The translations under genes were made by a program, and so were the position numbers. This document shows, one piece after another, positions 49,920-60,987 of a stretch of DNA of 64,000 nt. Below the pieces are notes generated by a model that saw only the letters and a list, made by a program, of their open reading frames with translations, had not been told where the DNA came from and ran no database searches. Source of the DNA: Anaeromyxobacter sp. (GTDB lineage: Bacteria > Myxococcota > Myxococcia > Myxococcales > Anaeromyxobacteraceae); NCBI GenBank assembly GCA_016718565.1, contig JADKCZ010000008.1:62001-126000 (forward strand). The letters are read 5' to 3'. Each line of letters opens with the position of its first letter. Position 1 is the first letter of the stretch.

Positions 49920-49981
49920 CGCGTCGCCCGGCCGGGCGACGGCATCCCACCCCCGGCCCGGCCCGCGCCGGACCGCAGCGG

Positions 49982-51085
49982 TCACCGCCTCGACATCACC
50001 CGGCCCACCCACCGGGCCAGCGCCGCCGCCAGGCGGCCGACCCGGTCCTCCCACCAGTCGACGAGCCCCGTGCCGGGCACCGCGTCCGCCGGCACCACCA
50101 CCGCCTCGGCGAGGCGCGCCTCGATCCAGCGCGCCCCGGCCCCCGCCAGCACCTGGTCCTCCGCCTCGGCGAGCACCTCCAGGTTGGCCAGGGAGAAGGG
50201 GTCGAGGTTGAAGCTGCCGAGCAGCAGGCGCAGGCCGTCCACCACCGCCACCTTGGCGTGCAGCATGGAGGCGGGCCACTCGCGCACCTCGACGCCCGCC
50301 GCCAGCAGCGTGCGGTAGAGCCGGCGGGTGGCCGGGCGGGCCAGCCCCACGTCGCTGCGGGCCGGCAGCACCAGGCGCACCTGCACCCCGCGCCGCGCCG
50401 CCGCGGTGATGGTGCGGACCATGTGCCGGTCCGGCAGGAAGTAGGCGTGGGCCAGCAGCACCCGCACCCGGGCCCCGCCGATGGCCTTGCGGTAGCGCCG
50501 CCGCAGCTTCCCACCGCCGCCCAGTCCGGACAGCCAGACGCGGAACGGGCCGGCCGGGCTGCTGCCGCGCTCGTGCCGGGCCCGCCGCAGCAGCCACTCG
50601 GCGGTCGGCCCGCGCACCTCCAGCGCCAGGTCGGCCCAGGCCCCCTCCCCGCTGGCACCCGGCGCGCCGTACTCCTCGCCGATGTTGATGCCGCCCAGGA
50701 AGGCCACCTCGCCGTCCACCGCCAGCACCTTGCGGTGGTTGCGCCGCCAGCGCCCGAAGAGGGCCACCAGCATGCGGTTGAAGACCTCCACCTGGCCCCC
50801 GGCCGCCTCGAGCCGCCGGGCCAGCTCGCCGGCCTGGGGGGCGGAGCCCCACCCGTCCAGCACCACCCGCACCCGGACGCCGCGCCGCGCCGCGCCGGCC
50901 AGGGCCTCCAGGAAGCGCTCGCCCACGCGGTCGGCGGCGAAGGAGTAAACCTCCAGCAGGATCTCCTCGCGCGCCGCCTCGATGGCCGCCAGCATGGGCG
51001 GGTAGGCGCCCCCGCCGCCGTCGAGCAGGCGGACCACGTCCCGGGGGCGCGGCCGGCGCACGTCGAGCCAGGGCGGGAGGGCCAT
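49982..51085 (-). CDS. Phospholipase D family protein, cardiolipin synthase-like
   Basis: A 367-aa protein with two HKD-type motifs: NHRKVLAVDGEVAFLGGINI (near residue 115) and LHAKVAVVDGLRLLLGSFNL (near residue 271). In both, His, Lys and Asp are at proper spacing, and the flanking GG(I/S)N/GSFN is typical of cardiolipin synthases. No N-terminal membrane helix is visible. The substrate is not certain; ClsB/ClsC-type cardiolipin synthesis is likely. Confidence 0.85.
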   Translation of the reverse strand: MALPPWLDVRRPRPRDVVRLLDGGGGAYPPMLAAIEAAREEILLEVYSFAADRVGERFLEALAGAARRGVRVRVVLDGWGSAPQAGELARRLEAAGGQVEVFNRMLVALFGRWRRNHRKVLAVDGEVAFLGGINIGEEYGAPGASGEGAWADLALEVRGPTAEWLLRRARHERGSSPAGPFRVWLSGLGGGGKLRRRYRKAIGGARVRVLLAHAYFLPDRHMVRTITAAARRGVQVRLVLPARSDVGLARPATRRLYRTLLAAGVEVREWPASMLHAKVAVVDGLRLLLGSFNLDPFSLANLEVLAEAEDQVLAGAGARWIEARLAEAVVVPADAVPGTGLVDWWEDRVGRLAAALARWVGRVMSRR

Positions 51086-51184
51086 GCGGCGAGCCTACGG
51101 CCAGTCCGCGGGAACCGCCACGGGGAGGATCGACGACCAGGCGACCCGGCCCCGGCCTCGGCCGCCGTGGCCCCCTCACCCCGG

Positions 51185-51214
51185 CCCTCTCCCCCAGCAA
51201 GCTGGGGGAGAGGG
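51185..51214. repeat. REP-like palindrome
   Basis: CCCTCTCCCCCAG and CTGGGGGAGAGGG form a perfect inverted repeat. A related palindrome with the same CCCTCTCCC/GGGAGAGGG core lies inside fliK at 973-1002. It lies in a 286-bp gap, otherwise filled with short GACC-rich repeats (51232-51300), between the phospholipase-D gene and the globin kinase. Confidence 0.6.
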
Positions 51215-51371
51215 TGGTCACCTCATCCGGACCCCGACCTCGACCCTGACCTCGGCCCCGTGCCCCGACCCGGACCCTCCCCCGCCCGCCCCGGCCGGGA
51301 TCCCCTTCGGTCGACCTGCGCTCCGGGCACGTTGACCTGGGGTGGACCGCGCCCTAGATCGGGTGGCGCCC

Positions 51372-52508
51372 ATGGCGGAGACGGTCTTCGAGGAGCTGAA
51401 GCGGTACGTGGAGTTCGGACCGCCCGACGGGGAGCGCCTGCGCGCCCTCCACGCCGCGGCGTTGCCGCACCTCCAGGAGATCGCCGAGGTCTTCTACGAG
51501 CGCATCCTGCGGCACGAGGAGGCCTCCAAGGTCCTGCACGGCGGCGAGAGCCAGGTCGGGCAGCTCAAGGTGAGCCTGGTGGCCTGGATGGACAGCCTGC
51601 TGCGCGGCCCCTGGGACGAGGCCTACTGGCTGCACCGCTACACCATCGGCCGGGTCCACGTCCGCATCGGCATGCCGCAGCACTACATGTTCGGCGCCAT
51701 GAACGTCATCCGCGGCGAGCTGGACCGGCTGGTGGTCGAGCGGCTGCCCGGCTCGCCGGCCCAGGAGCCCACCCGCGCCGCGGTCGGCAAGATCCTCGAC
51801 CTCGAGCTGGCCATCATGCTGCACACCTACCGCGACGACCTGCTGGCGCAGCAGGCCCGGGTGGAGCGGCTCTCCACCTTCGGGCAGCTGGTGGGCTCCA
51901 TCGGCCACGACCTGCGCAACCCGCTGGGCGTCATCGAGACCTCGCTCTTCATCCTGCGCGGCCGCATCGGCGAGGACGAGCGGGCCGTCAAGCACGTGGC
52001 CCGCATCAAGGAGCAGGTGGACGTCGCCAACGGCATCATCACCAACCTGCTCGACATGATCCGGAACAAGCCGCTCACCCGCGAGGCGGTCCGCCTGGCC
52101 GAGGTGGTGGCCGGGGCGGTGACCTCGGTGAAGCGGCCGGACGGGGTGACCCTGGCGGTGGAGGGGGTGGACGGGCTGCCGACCGTGGAGGGCGACGCCG
52201 TGCAGCTCCGCCAGATCCTGTTCAACCTGCTGGAGAACGCGGTGCACGCCGCCTCGCCCGCGGGGGCGGTGCTGGTGCGCGGCCGGCGCGGCGAGGGCCA
52301 GGTGCTGCTGGACGTGGAGGACAGCGGGCCGGGGGTGGACCCGGCCACCCGGCGCCGCCTCTTCGAGCCGCTCATCACCACCAAGGCGCACGGCATCGGC
52401 CTGGGGCTGGCGCTGGTCAAGCGCATCGCCGAGCGGCACGGCGGCGGGGTCGAGTACTCGGAGCGGGCGGGCGGCGGGGCGCGCTTCACGGTGCGCCTGC
52501 CGGCCTGA
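51372..52508 (+). CDS. Globin-coupled histidine kinase
   Basis: A 378-aa sensor kinase. Residues 5-165 form a protoglobin-type globin domain with FYERI in the B region and the proximal His96 in GRVHVRIGMPQHYM. A HisKA helix pair with the phospho-His in GSIGHDLRNPLG follows, then an ATP domain (LFNLLENAVHAA; DSGPGVD; GIGLGLALVKRI). It probably binds heme and senses oxygen or NO. The ATG at 51372 was preferred; a GTG at 51342 would add 10 residues. It is the first gene of a three-gene signalling operon. Confidence 0.9.
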   Translation: MAETVFEELKRYVEFGPPDGERLRALHAAALPHLQEIAEVFYERILRHEEASKVLHGGESQVGQLKVSLVAWMDSLLRGPWDEAYWLHRYTIGRVHVRIGMPQHYMFGAMNVIRGELDRLVVERLPGSPAQEPTRAAVGKILDLELAIMLHTYRDDLLAQQARVERLSTFGQLVGSIGHDLRNPLGVIETSLFILRGRIGEDERAVKHVARIKEQVDVANGIITNLLDMIRNKPLTREAVRLAEVVAGAVTSVKRPDGVTLAVEGVDGLPTVEGDAVQLRQILFNLLENAVHAASPAGAVLVRGRRGEGQVLLDVEDSGPGVDPATRRRLFEPLITTKAHGIGLGLALVKRIAERHGGGVEYSERAGGGARFTVRLPA

Positions 52509-52523
52509 GGGGGGAAGGACACC

Positions 52524-53249
52524 ATGCGGCGCTACCTGATCGTGGACGACAACCGCCAGTTCGCGGAGAACCTGGCCGAGATCCTGCGCGACCGCGGCGA
52601 CGAGGTGATCATCGCCGGCGGCGGCCGGGAGGCCCTGGACCGGGCCGCCACGATCCGCTTCGACGCCCTGCTCACCGACATGCGCATGCCGGTCATGGGC
52701 GGGGCGGAGCTGGTGCACGAGGTGCGGCGCCTCGACCCCGGCCTGGCGGCCCTGGTCATCACCGCCCACGTCGGCGACGACGCGCTGGAGGCGGCCCGCA
52801 GCGAGGGGCTGCTGGCCGTGCTGCCCAAGCCGGTGCCGGTGGGCCGGCTGCTCGACCTGCTGGCCTCGGCGCGGCGCGACGGCCTGGTGGTCATCGTGGA
52901 GGACGACCAGCGGCTCAGCGACAACCTCACCGAGGCGCTGCGCTCGCGCGGCTTCGCCGCCGTGACCGCCGCCTCGGTGCTGGAGACCGAGCGGCTCGGG
53001 CCGGTCCGGCCCTTCGCGGCCCTGGTGGACCTGCGCGTGCCGGGCGGGCCGGACGGCGAGGCCATGCGCCGCCTCGGGGCGCGCTTCCCCGGCCTGCCCA
53101 TGATCGTCATGACCGGGCTGCACGACCAGGCGCCGCCGCCCACCACCGCCTTCTTCCTGAAGCCCTTCGACACCGGCGCGCTGCTGGACGCGGTGGGCCG
53201 GCTGCACGCGGCCCGCGCCGGCGCGACGCCGGCCGGCGGGGCGCCGTGA
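52524..53249 (+). CDS. Tandem receiver domain protein
   Basis: A 241-aa protein of two receivers and no output domain. Receiver 1: YLIVDDNRQF, phospho-Asp in LLTDMRMPVMGG, Thr in VITAHV and Lys in LPKPVP. Receiver 2: VVIVEDDQRL, ALVDLRVPGGPDG, VMTGLH and FLKPFD. It is 15 bp after the globin kinase and overlaps the next gene by 4 bp. It probably relays phosphate between the two kinases. Confidence 0.88.
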   Translation: MRRYLIVDDNRQFAENLAEILRDRGDEVIIAGGGREALDRAATIRFDALLTDMRMPVMGGAELVHEVRRLDPGLAALVITAHVGDDALEAARSEGLLAVLPKPVPVGRLLDLLASARRDGLVVIVEDDQRLSDNLTEALRSRGFAAVTAASVLETERLGPVRPFAALVDLRVPGGPDGEAMRRLGARFPGLPMIVMTGLHDQAPPPTTAFFLKPFDTGALLDAVGRLHAARAGATPAGGAP

Positions 53250-54375
53250 AGGACCACCCGCCGCGCCGCCCGCGCGTCCTGCTGGTGGACGACAACGCCG
53301 GGCTGGTGGAGAACCTCTCCGAGATCCTGGAGGAGGCCGGCTACCAGGTGCGCAGCGCGGCCTCCTGCGCCGCGGCGCTGCCGGCGGCCCGGGAGGGCTT
53401 CGACGTGGCGCTGGTGGACCTGCGGCTGCCAGACGGCGACGGCACCGCGCTGGCGCCGCAGCTCAAGCTGGCCTCGCCGGACGGCGAGGTGGTGCTGCTG
53501 ACCGGCTTCGCCACCCTGGAGTCCGCGGTGGCGGCGGTGCGGGCCGGCGCCTGCGCCTACCTGGTCAAGCCCTGCGCCACCCCCGAGCTGCTGGTGACGG
53601 TGGAGCAGGCCATGCGGCAGGTGCGCCTGCACGGCGAGAAGCGCGAGCTGGCGCGGCGGGCCCAGATGGCCGAGAAGCTGGCGGCGGTGGGCACCATGAC
53701 GGCCGGCCTGTCCCACGAGATCCGCAACCCGCTCAACGCCGCCATGCTGCAGCTCACCGTGCTGGAGCGGCGCCTGCTCAAGCTGCCGGGCCAGGGCCAG
53801 GGCCCCCTGCTGGAGCCGCTGACGCTGGTGAAGGACGAGATCCGCCGGCTCGACCACATCCTGGAGGACTTCCTCCAGTTCGCCAGGCCGCGCGAGTTCG
53901 TGCCGCGCCCGGTGGACGTGCCGGCGGTGGTGGCGCGGGTGCTCGACCTGCTGGGCGGCGAGGCCGAGCGGCGGGGCATCCGGCTGGAGCGGGAGCTGGC
54001 CCCGGCCGGCCCGACCGCCTGGGTGGCCGGCGACGAGGAGCGGCTCCGCCAGGTGCTGGTCAACCTGACCCTCAACGCGCTGGAGGCCACCCCGGACGGC
54101 GGGCAGGTGCGGGTGGCCTGCTTCACCGAGCCGGCCGATCCGGAGCGCGAGGGGGACGCCGGGCGGGTGGGCATCACCCTGGAGGACAGCGGCGCCGGGG
54201 TGGAGCCGGCGGCGCGCGATCGGATCTTCGAGCCCTTCTTCACCACCAAGGCCAAGGGCTCGGGGCTGGGGCTCTCGATCGTGCACGCCATCGTGGCGCA
54301 GCACGGCGGGACCATCTCGGTGGAGGACGGCGTGGGGGGCGGCGCCCGCTTCGTGCTCAGGCTGCCGCGGACCGG

Positions 54376-54379
<4 letters not shown>
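53246..54379 (+). CDS. Receiver-histidine kinase hybrid
   Basis: A 377-aa protein with an N-terminal receiver (VLLVDDNAGLVENL; phospho-Asp in ALVDLRLPDGDG; LVKPCATPE), then HisKA (GLSHEIRNPLNAAMLQL) and an ATPase domain (LVNLTLNALEATPDGG; DSGAGV; GSGLGLSIVHAIVAQHGG). No membrane segment. The GTG start overlaps the previous stop. Its stop overlaps by 4 bp the stop of the convergent sigma-54 activator gene, a likely phosphoryl target by context. Confidence 0.9.
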
Positions 54380-55803
<1,424 letters not shown>

Positions 55804-55909
55804 CGCGGCCTCTGAAGCGGGTGCGCAAACCCTGCGGGAGAGGTGGAGTCTATGCCCCGGCTCCGCCGAAAAATCCAGCGCGTTCGCGGCCTCACCCGTC
55901 TGGCGGACA

Positions 55910-56596
55910 CTACGAGTTTGCGCCGGCCGGCGCCGGGGTTGCCCCCTCCGGGGGTGCGTCGATCCGCCCGAGCCGGTCGTATGGGCGCCAGCGGAAACGC
56001 GCCCCCAGCCCCTCCGCCACGGCGCGGCAGTCGGCCTCCACCATCCCGGGCATGGCCACCACGCTGGCCGCCACCTCGGGCAGGCAGGCCACCGCGCTGG
56101 TGATGAAGGCCTTCACCGCCGGGTAGGCGGCCTCGGCGTAGCGGCTCGGGCAGACCCGCGCGTAGGTGGCCCCGTCGGCCGCGTTGAGCGAGACCGAGAC
56201 GGCGTCCACCCCGGCTGCGGCCAGCTCGGGCGGCACGTCGCGTCCCTCGCGCAGCGAGGCCAGCCCGTCGGTGTCCACCCGCACCCGGCGCACCCCGGCC
56301 GCCTTGAGCCGCCTCGCCAGGTCGAGGACCACCTCGAGGCGGCGGGTGGGCTCGCCGAAGCCGGTGAAGACCACCTCCGAGCGCCCCGCCAGGCCAGCCT
56401 CGACGGCCGCCGCCCAGACCTCGTCGGCCGTCGGGTTGCGCTCCAGCTTCAGGTCGAAGCCGCCCACCGAGAAGTCGCCGTCCCGGATCTTCGGGCAGAA
56501 GAGGCAGGCCAGCGTGCAGCCGCTGGTGACGTTGAGGTAGAGCGCGTCGCCGAGCGGATAGGCGAGCACCGGCGCGGGCTGTGGGGGGGCGGTCAC
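55910..56596 (-). CDS. Radical SAM protein of the TatD-linked family
   Basis: A radical SAM enzyme with the cluster motif CTLACLFC (C-X3-C-X2-C) directly after LGDALYLNVTSG, followed by KIRDGDFSVGGFDLKLERNP. This start pattern is that of the small family found with TatD nucleases. FTGFGEPTRRLE and RVRVDTDGLASL are further barrel motifs. The reaction is not known. Its start could be the GTG at 56596 (228 aa) or 13 codons upstream at 56635. No TatD gene is adjacent here. Confidence 0.82.
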   Translation of the reverse strand: MTAPPQPAPVLAYPLGDALYLNVTSGCTLACLFCPKIRDGDFSVGGFDLKLERNPTADEVWAAAVEAGLAGRSEVVFTGFGEPTRRLEVVLDLARRLKAAGVRRVRVDTDGLASLREGRDVPPELAAAGVDAVSVSLNAADGATYARVCPSRYAEAAYPAVKAFITSAVACLPEVAASVVAMPGMVEADCRAVAEGLGARFRWRPYDRLGRIDAPPEGATPAPAGANS

Positions 56597-56657
56597 GGCG
56601 CCCGGGTGATAGCAGCCGCGGCCCCCGGGCGCCACGGCGGCGGGGGTCGGCCCGGGC

Positions 56658-56972
56658 TCACTCCGCCTCGGCCAGCTCCTGCCCGCTGCAGCCCACGCAG
56701 AAGCGCGCCTCGGGGATGGCGCGGATGCGCTGCAGTCCCATGGGCCCGCCGCACGCCTGGCAGGTGCCGTAGCTGCCGTCGGTCATGCGGCGCAGGGCGC
56801 CGTCGATCTCGGCCAGCTCGCGCCGGACGGGCTCGGAGATGGGCTCGGGCGTGGCCTCGTAGTCGACCCACCGCGCCGCCGGATCGCCGCCCGGCGGCAG
56901 GCCCACCTGGCGGTGGAGCGTGCTGCGGCGGCGGATGAGGAACTCCCTGGCCTCGGACTCGTACCCGATCAT
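56658..56972 (-). CDS. DksA/TraR-type zinc finger protein
   Basis: A 104-aa protein with a helical N-terminal part and a C4 zinc finger CQACG...FCVGC (C-X2-C-X17-C-X2-C). The preceding MTDGSYGTC is typical of the DksA/TraR family, which binds RNA polymerase in the secondary channel. The ATG at 56972 has GGAGG 8 bases upstream. It lacks the longer DksA coiled coil, so it is a short family member. Confidence 0.88.
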   Translation of the reverse strand: MIGYESEAREFLIRRRSTLHRQVGLPPGGDPAARWVDYEATPEPISEPVRRELAEIDGALRRMTDGSYGTCQACGGPMGLQRIRAIPEARFCVGCSGQELAEAE

Positions 56973-57167
56973 GACAGGCACCTCCAAAGCACGCCCCGTG
57001 CCGGGAATTTACGCAGTGTTTCCAAGGGCCTCGACCGCAAACCTGGCGCACCGGAATCGGCCAGCGCACCGGTTGCGCACATCCCCCCCTCCCGCGCCCG
57101 GAGGTGTCGCCTCGCCCGGAGGCCGGCCCCTCACCGCCGCCGCCGGCAGGTGCCCGCCGCCGGCCCC

Positions 57168-58514
57168 TTATCCCGGCAGCGCCCGCCGGACCTGACCGCC
57201 AGCGGCCAGGTCGAGCAGGGCACCGGTGGGCTGGCGGGTGGCCGGATCGAGGCGCCGCACCAGCGGCCGGTCCCACAGGTCCGCCCCGCGCGCCGGGGCC
57301 GTCGAGCGGGCCAGCGTCCCGTCCCCGAGCTCGAGCAAGGTGCCGGGCGGATAGCGCCCCAGGGCGTTGACGAGCAGCTGCGCCAGCGCCGGGTGGTAGA
57401 GCCTGCCGCCCGCCTTGAGCATGGCGCCCAGCGCGTCGGGCCGCGTCACCTTGGCCCCGTAGAGTCGGATCACGTTGGTGTAGTCCTCGGCCAGCCGCAG
57501 GATCGACCCCATGGTGGACGGGCGCTGCGCCGGGTCGGCGAAGTCCCGGTGGTGCTCCAGCACGGCGCGCAGGCGGCGCAGCTTGGCCTCGGAGAAGCCG
57601 CGCTGGCGCAGCACGATGCGCGCCCCCTGCACCGAGTGGCGCCCCAGCGCAGCCGGCCCCTCGCCCACCTCGGGCGCCAGGTAGCCGGCGTCGTGGACCA
57701 GCGCCGAGATGCCGAGGTCCTGCAGGAAGCCCGCCGGCAGCCCGGCCTCCTTGCCCAGCACCAGCGCCACCAGGGCCACCTGCACGGCGTGCGCCGCGTG
57801 GGGCGGGCAGTCGGGGAAGCCGAGCCAGAAGGCCGGGGCCGAGAGGCCCGCCTCCAGCGCCTCGATGACGCTGCGGCGCAGCGGCAGCGGGTTGAGCACC
57901 CGCCCGGCGGCCACGTTCTGGAAGGTCTCCTCCACCTGCAGCAGGAGCTGCGCCAGCACCTCGCCCGGATCGCGCCGCGGGGCGTCGCCGTCCGACCGCA
58001 CGGCGCGGAACCGGTAGATGCCGGACAGCTCCACCGAGGCCGCCCCGTGCTGCGCCAGCCAGTCGCCCAGCGAGCGGCGCGGCGCGCTGGCCGCGGCGGC
58101 GCCGGCCAGCCCCGCCACCAGCGCCCGGATCTGCTCCGGCTCCAGCGCGGCGTGGAAGGAGAGCCCGCCGGTGTTGTGGCGGCGCAGCTCCGAGCCCAGG
58201 TCCTTCTGCCCGCCGCGGACCTCGCCGCGCACCCGGATGTCGTTGACGTAGACCTGGTCCTCCACCGTGACCAGGTGCACCGTGCCGAGCAGGTCGCCCA
58301 GCGAGGCCAGGGCCCTCCCGAACTCGGCCACCGGGGCGTCGAAGGCCCGGTTGTCGGGGGCGTGGGTGCGGGTCAGCTTGAGCAGGCCGTTCAGCATGTG
58401 GGCCAGCTGCTCGCCGCCCTCCCGGACCTTCTGCGCCAGCTCCCGGTCCTCGCCGGCCCGGGCCCGTCCCAGGGCCCGCCCCAGCGCCTGCTGCGCGCGC
58501 GCCAGCTCATCCAT
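57168..58514 (-). CDS. HD-GYP-like domain protein lacking the GYP motif
   Basis: A 448-aa protein. An N-terminal helical region (MDELARAQQALGRALGRARA) and a mixed middle (VHLVTVEDQVYVNDIRVRGE) precede a C-terminal HD domain. HD-type residues are in LGISALVHDAGYLAPE, GRHSVQGARIV and LEHHRDFADP, with LYHPALAQLLVNALGRYPPG after. The GYP signature of c-di-GMP phosphodiesterases is missing, so activity is uncertain. It overlaps the upstream HEAT-repeat gene by 8 bp and is probably co-translated with it. Confidence 0.75.
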   Translation of the reverse strand: MDELARAQQALGRALGRARAGEDRELAQKVREGGEQLAHMLNGLLKLTRTHAPDNRAFDAPVAEFGRALASLGDLLGTVHLVTVEDQVYVNDIRVRGEVRGGQKDLGSELRRHNTGGLSFHAALEPEQIRALVAGLAGAAAASAPRRSLGDWLAQHGAASVELSGIYRFRAVRSDGDAPRRDPGEVLAQLLLQVEETFQNVAAGRVLNPLPLRRSVIEALEAGLSAPAFWLGFPDCPPHAAHAVQVALVALVLGKEAGLPAGFLQDLGISALVHDAGYLAPEVGEGPAALGRHSVQGARIVLRQRGFSEAKLRRLRAVLEHHRDFADPAQRPSTMGSILRLAEDYTNVIRLYGAKVTRPDALGAMLKAGGRLYHPALAQLLVNALGRYPPGTLLELGDGTLARSTAPARGADLWDRPLVRRLDPATRQPTGALLDLAAGGQVRRALPG

Positions 58515-60207
58515 GGCGGACCCCCTGCGCGGCCTGGTGGCGGCGCCGCGCCAGCGTGGCGAAGCAGTGGCGGCGCAGGGCCTCGTCGGCCCCCTTGGCC
58601 ACCGCCTCCAGCTGGGACACCGCCTCCGGCGCCGGGTGGGCGCCCAGCCCGGCCACCGCGGCCCACTGCAGCGACTCGTCGGCGCCGCCGCCGGCCAGCC
58701 GGCCCAGCAGCCCCTTCCTGGGCCGGAGCCACTCGGCGAAGAGCTCGGCGGCGCGGGCCGGGTGCAGCTGGCAGAGCGCCCGCCCCAGGGCCGAGGCCTC
58801 CTCGTGCGACAGCCCCTTGCGGGCGGTGAGCGCCTCCTGGACCGCCGGGAAGGCGGCCGCCTGGCCGCGCCGCTCCAGCACCTGCGCCGCGGCGATGCGC
58901 ACCGGCTCCTGGTCGGCGTGCAGCAGCCGGAGCAGCCGCTCCAGCGGCACCTCGCCCTCGGCGGCCTCCATGGCCCGCAGCGCCTCCACCTGCAGGGTGT
59001 GGTCGCGGTGCTCCAGCAGGGCCGCCGCGGCCGCCGCCGCCCGGTCCGGCGCCCGCGCCACGATGGCCTGGATGAGGGCGCGGGCGGCCTGCGGCTCGAG
59101 CGCCGCCAGGCGCGCCACGATGACGTCGGCGTCGGCCGGCAGCCGGCTCTCGGCGATGTGCAGCAGCACGTGACGGCGGGCCGGATCGGCCTCGCCGGCC
59201 AGCAGGTCGAGGGCCGCCTCGGCCGGCACCAGCGGCAGCAGGCGGGCCGCCTCCGGCGGCAGGTCCATCGAGCCCGGCGGGACCGCGGCCACCACCGCCT
59301 CCAGCACCCGCGCGTCGCCCAGCGCCCGCAGCAGGTCGTCGCGCAGCGGGCCGGCCGGCTGCCGCCCGGCCAGGTCGGCCAGCGCCGCCAGCGCCGCCAG
59401 CGCGCCATCGGCGATGAGGAAGTCGCGCACCTCGCAGAGGAACTGCTGCGCCTCGCGCGGCGCCACCCCGCCCCGGCCGGCCTCCTGCAGCAGCAGCGCC
59501 GCCAGCCGCAGGGCGTGGGGGGCCAGGGTCTCCGGCCCCTCCTCGGCCCGGAGCGGCGCCAGCGCCTCCCCGCCCACCTCGCGGTAGGTGATGGGCCCGG
59601 GCGGCGGCAGGAGGGGGAACGGGGTGTCGAAGCCGGCCGGCGTGGCAGCCCCCTGGCCGGCCCGGCGGCGCTGCTCGGCGGGCTCCGGGTTGTCCTCCTC
59701 CGGGGTGAAGCCCTCCACCGCGGCGAAGGAGATCCCGGAGAACTCCGCCTTGCGCAGCATGGTGACCAGGTCCTCCTCCTGCTGGCGGATCCCGGTGGCC
59801 CGGATGGCCATGAGCTGGAGGAAGTGCAGCAGCTCGGACCAGGGCAGGCCCGGCTGGAAGGTGAGCCGGCGCACCCCGTCGCGGAAGAGCCGGAAGGCCA
59901 GCGACCGCTCGCGGTCCTCCTCGCGGTACACCGCCTCGCCCTCCCGCAGCAGGTCGAAGGGCAGCACCTCGACCACCAGCGCCCCGGCGGCGGTGACCGC
60001 CTCGGCCTTGCGCTGGTAGTCGGCCAGGAACTGGCGCACCACGGCGTTGCCCGGATCGTAGAGCGTGAAGGAGCGCGCCGCCTTGGAGAGCGCCAGCACG
60101 AAGGCGGCGGCGGCCTGGCCGGCGGCCGAGGTGGCCAGCGGAGCCCGCTCCGGGTCGTGCGCCGGGCCGGCGGGGGCGCCGGGGGATGGCGGCTGGGGCT
60201 GCGTCAT
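58507..60207 (-). CDS. HEAT-repeat-like helical protein
   Basis: A 566-aa protein with an N-terminal domain (LALSKAARSFTLYDPGNAVV; VEVLPFDLLREGEAVYREED) of the type seen in myxobacterial signalling proteins. A long series of helical pairs resembling HEAT/ARM repeats follows (VLLHIAESRLPADADVIVAR; LLRLLHADQEPVRIAAAQVL). No enzymatic motif is visible. It is fused by operon overlap to the HD-GYP-like gene, suggesting a scaffold-effector pair. Confidence 0.65.
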   Translation of the reverse strand: MTQPQPPSPGAPAGPAHDPERAPLATSAAGQAAAAFVLALSKAARSFTLYDPGNAVVRQFLADYQRKAEAVTAAGALVVEVLPFDLLREGEAVYREEDRERSLAFRLFRDGVRRLTFQPGLPWSELLHFLQLMAIRATGIRQQEEDLVTMLRKAEFSGISFAAVEGFTPEEDNPEPAEQRRRAGQGAATPAGFDTPFPLLPPPGPITYREVGGEALAPLRAEEGPETLAPHALRLAALLLQEAGRGGVAPREAQQFLCEVRDFLIADGALAALAALADLAGRQPAGPLRDDLLRALGDARVLEAVVAAVPPGSMDLPPEAARLLPLVPAEAALDLLAGEADPARRHVLLHIAESRLPADADVIVARLAALEPQAARALIQAIVARAPDRAAAAAAALLEHRDHTLQVEALRAMEAAEGEVPLERLLRLLHADQEPVRIAAAQVLERRGQAAAFPAVQEALTARKGLSHEEASALGRALCQLHPARAAELFAEWLRPRKGLLGRLAGGGADESLQWAAVAGLGAHPAPEAVSQLEAVAKGADEALRRHCFATLARRRHQAAQGVRHG

Positions 60208-60291
60208 CGAACCTCCGCTTTCTCCACGGAAGTGAACCCCCCGCCCCGGAGGGCGTCAAGCACACGACCCGGTGACGAGTATGATCGAGCG

Positions 60292-60939
60292 ATGTGCGGC
60301 CGCTTCTCGCTCACCCTCTCCGACATCGCCGCCCTGGCCCGCGCCTGGGGCGCCGAGGTGGACGCGGCCCTGCTGGCGGGCTGGCGGCCGCGCTTCAACG
60401 TGGCGCCCGGGCAGCGGGCGCCGCTGCTGCGCGGCCCGGCGGGCGCGCGCCGGCTGGCGCTGGCGACCTTCGGCCTGCCGGCCGCCCACGGCGCCCTCCA
60501 CCTGAACGCCCGCGCCGAGACCGCCGCCGCCAGGCCGGCCTTCCGCGAGGCGCTGCGGCAGGGCCGGGCAGTGGTGCCGGCCGACGGGTTCTACGAGTGG
60601 GAAGGTCCCCCCGCGGCGCGCCGGCCCAGCTGGTTCCACCGCCCCGACGGGGCGCCGCTGCTGCTGGCGGCGGTGTCGGGCCCTGGCTCCGACGGGCAGC
60701 CGGCCTTCGCCATCCTCACCTGCGGGGCGGTGGCGCCGGTGGCGCGGCTGCACGACCGGATGCCCGTGCTGGTGCCACCGGAGGCCCTGGAGGCCTGGCT
60801 GGCCGAGGGGCCGCCGCCGGCCTTGCCGCCCTCGGCGCCGGGGGCGCTGGCGGCCCGGCTGGTCTCGCCGCGGGTGAACTCCCCGCGAGTGGACGGGCCG
60901 GAGTGCCTGGAGGCGCCCGAGCAGGGGTCGCTCTTCTGA
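60292..60939 (+). CDS. SRAP domain protein (HMCES/YedK family)
   Basis: A 215-aa protein that would crosslink to abasic sites in single-stranded DNA. Start Met is followed by the catalytic Cys2 (MCGRFSL). Other SRAP residues: RFNVAPGQRAPLL, LNARAETAAARPAFREAL, VVPADGFYEWEG and the His in ARLHDRMPVL. The 84-bp gap before it shows no clear promoter. Confidence 0.93.
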   Translation: MCGRFSLTLSDIAALARAWGAEVDAALLAGWRPRFNVAPGQRAPLLRGPAGARRLALATFGLPAAHGALHLNARAETAAARPAFREALRQGRAVVPADGFYEWEGPPAARRPSWFHRPDGAPLLLAAVSGPGSDGQPAFAILTCGAVAPVARLHDRMPVLVPPEALEAWLAEGPPPALPPSAPGALAARLVSPRVNSPRVDGPECLEAPEQGSLF

Positions 60940-60945
60940 GCGACC

Positions 60946-60987
60946 CGACCTCGACCGCGACCGGGACCTCGACCGCGACCTCGACCT
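60946..60987. repeat. GACC-rich short direct repeats
   Basis: GACCTCGACC-type units recur here, for example CCTCGACCGCGACC followed by close copies. A similar run lies at 51232-51300. Both are at 3' ends of genes or between genes. Confidence 0.5.
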
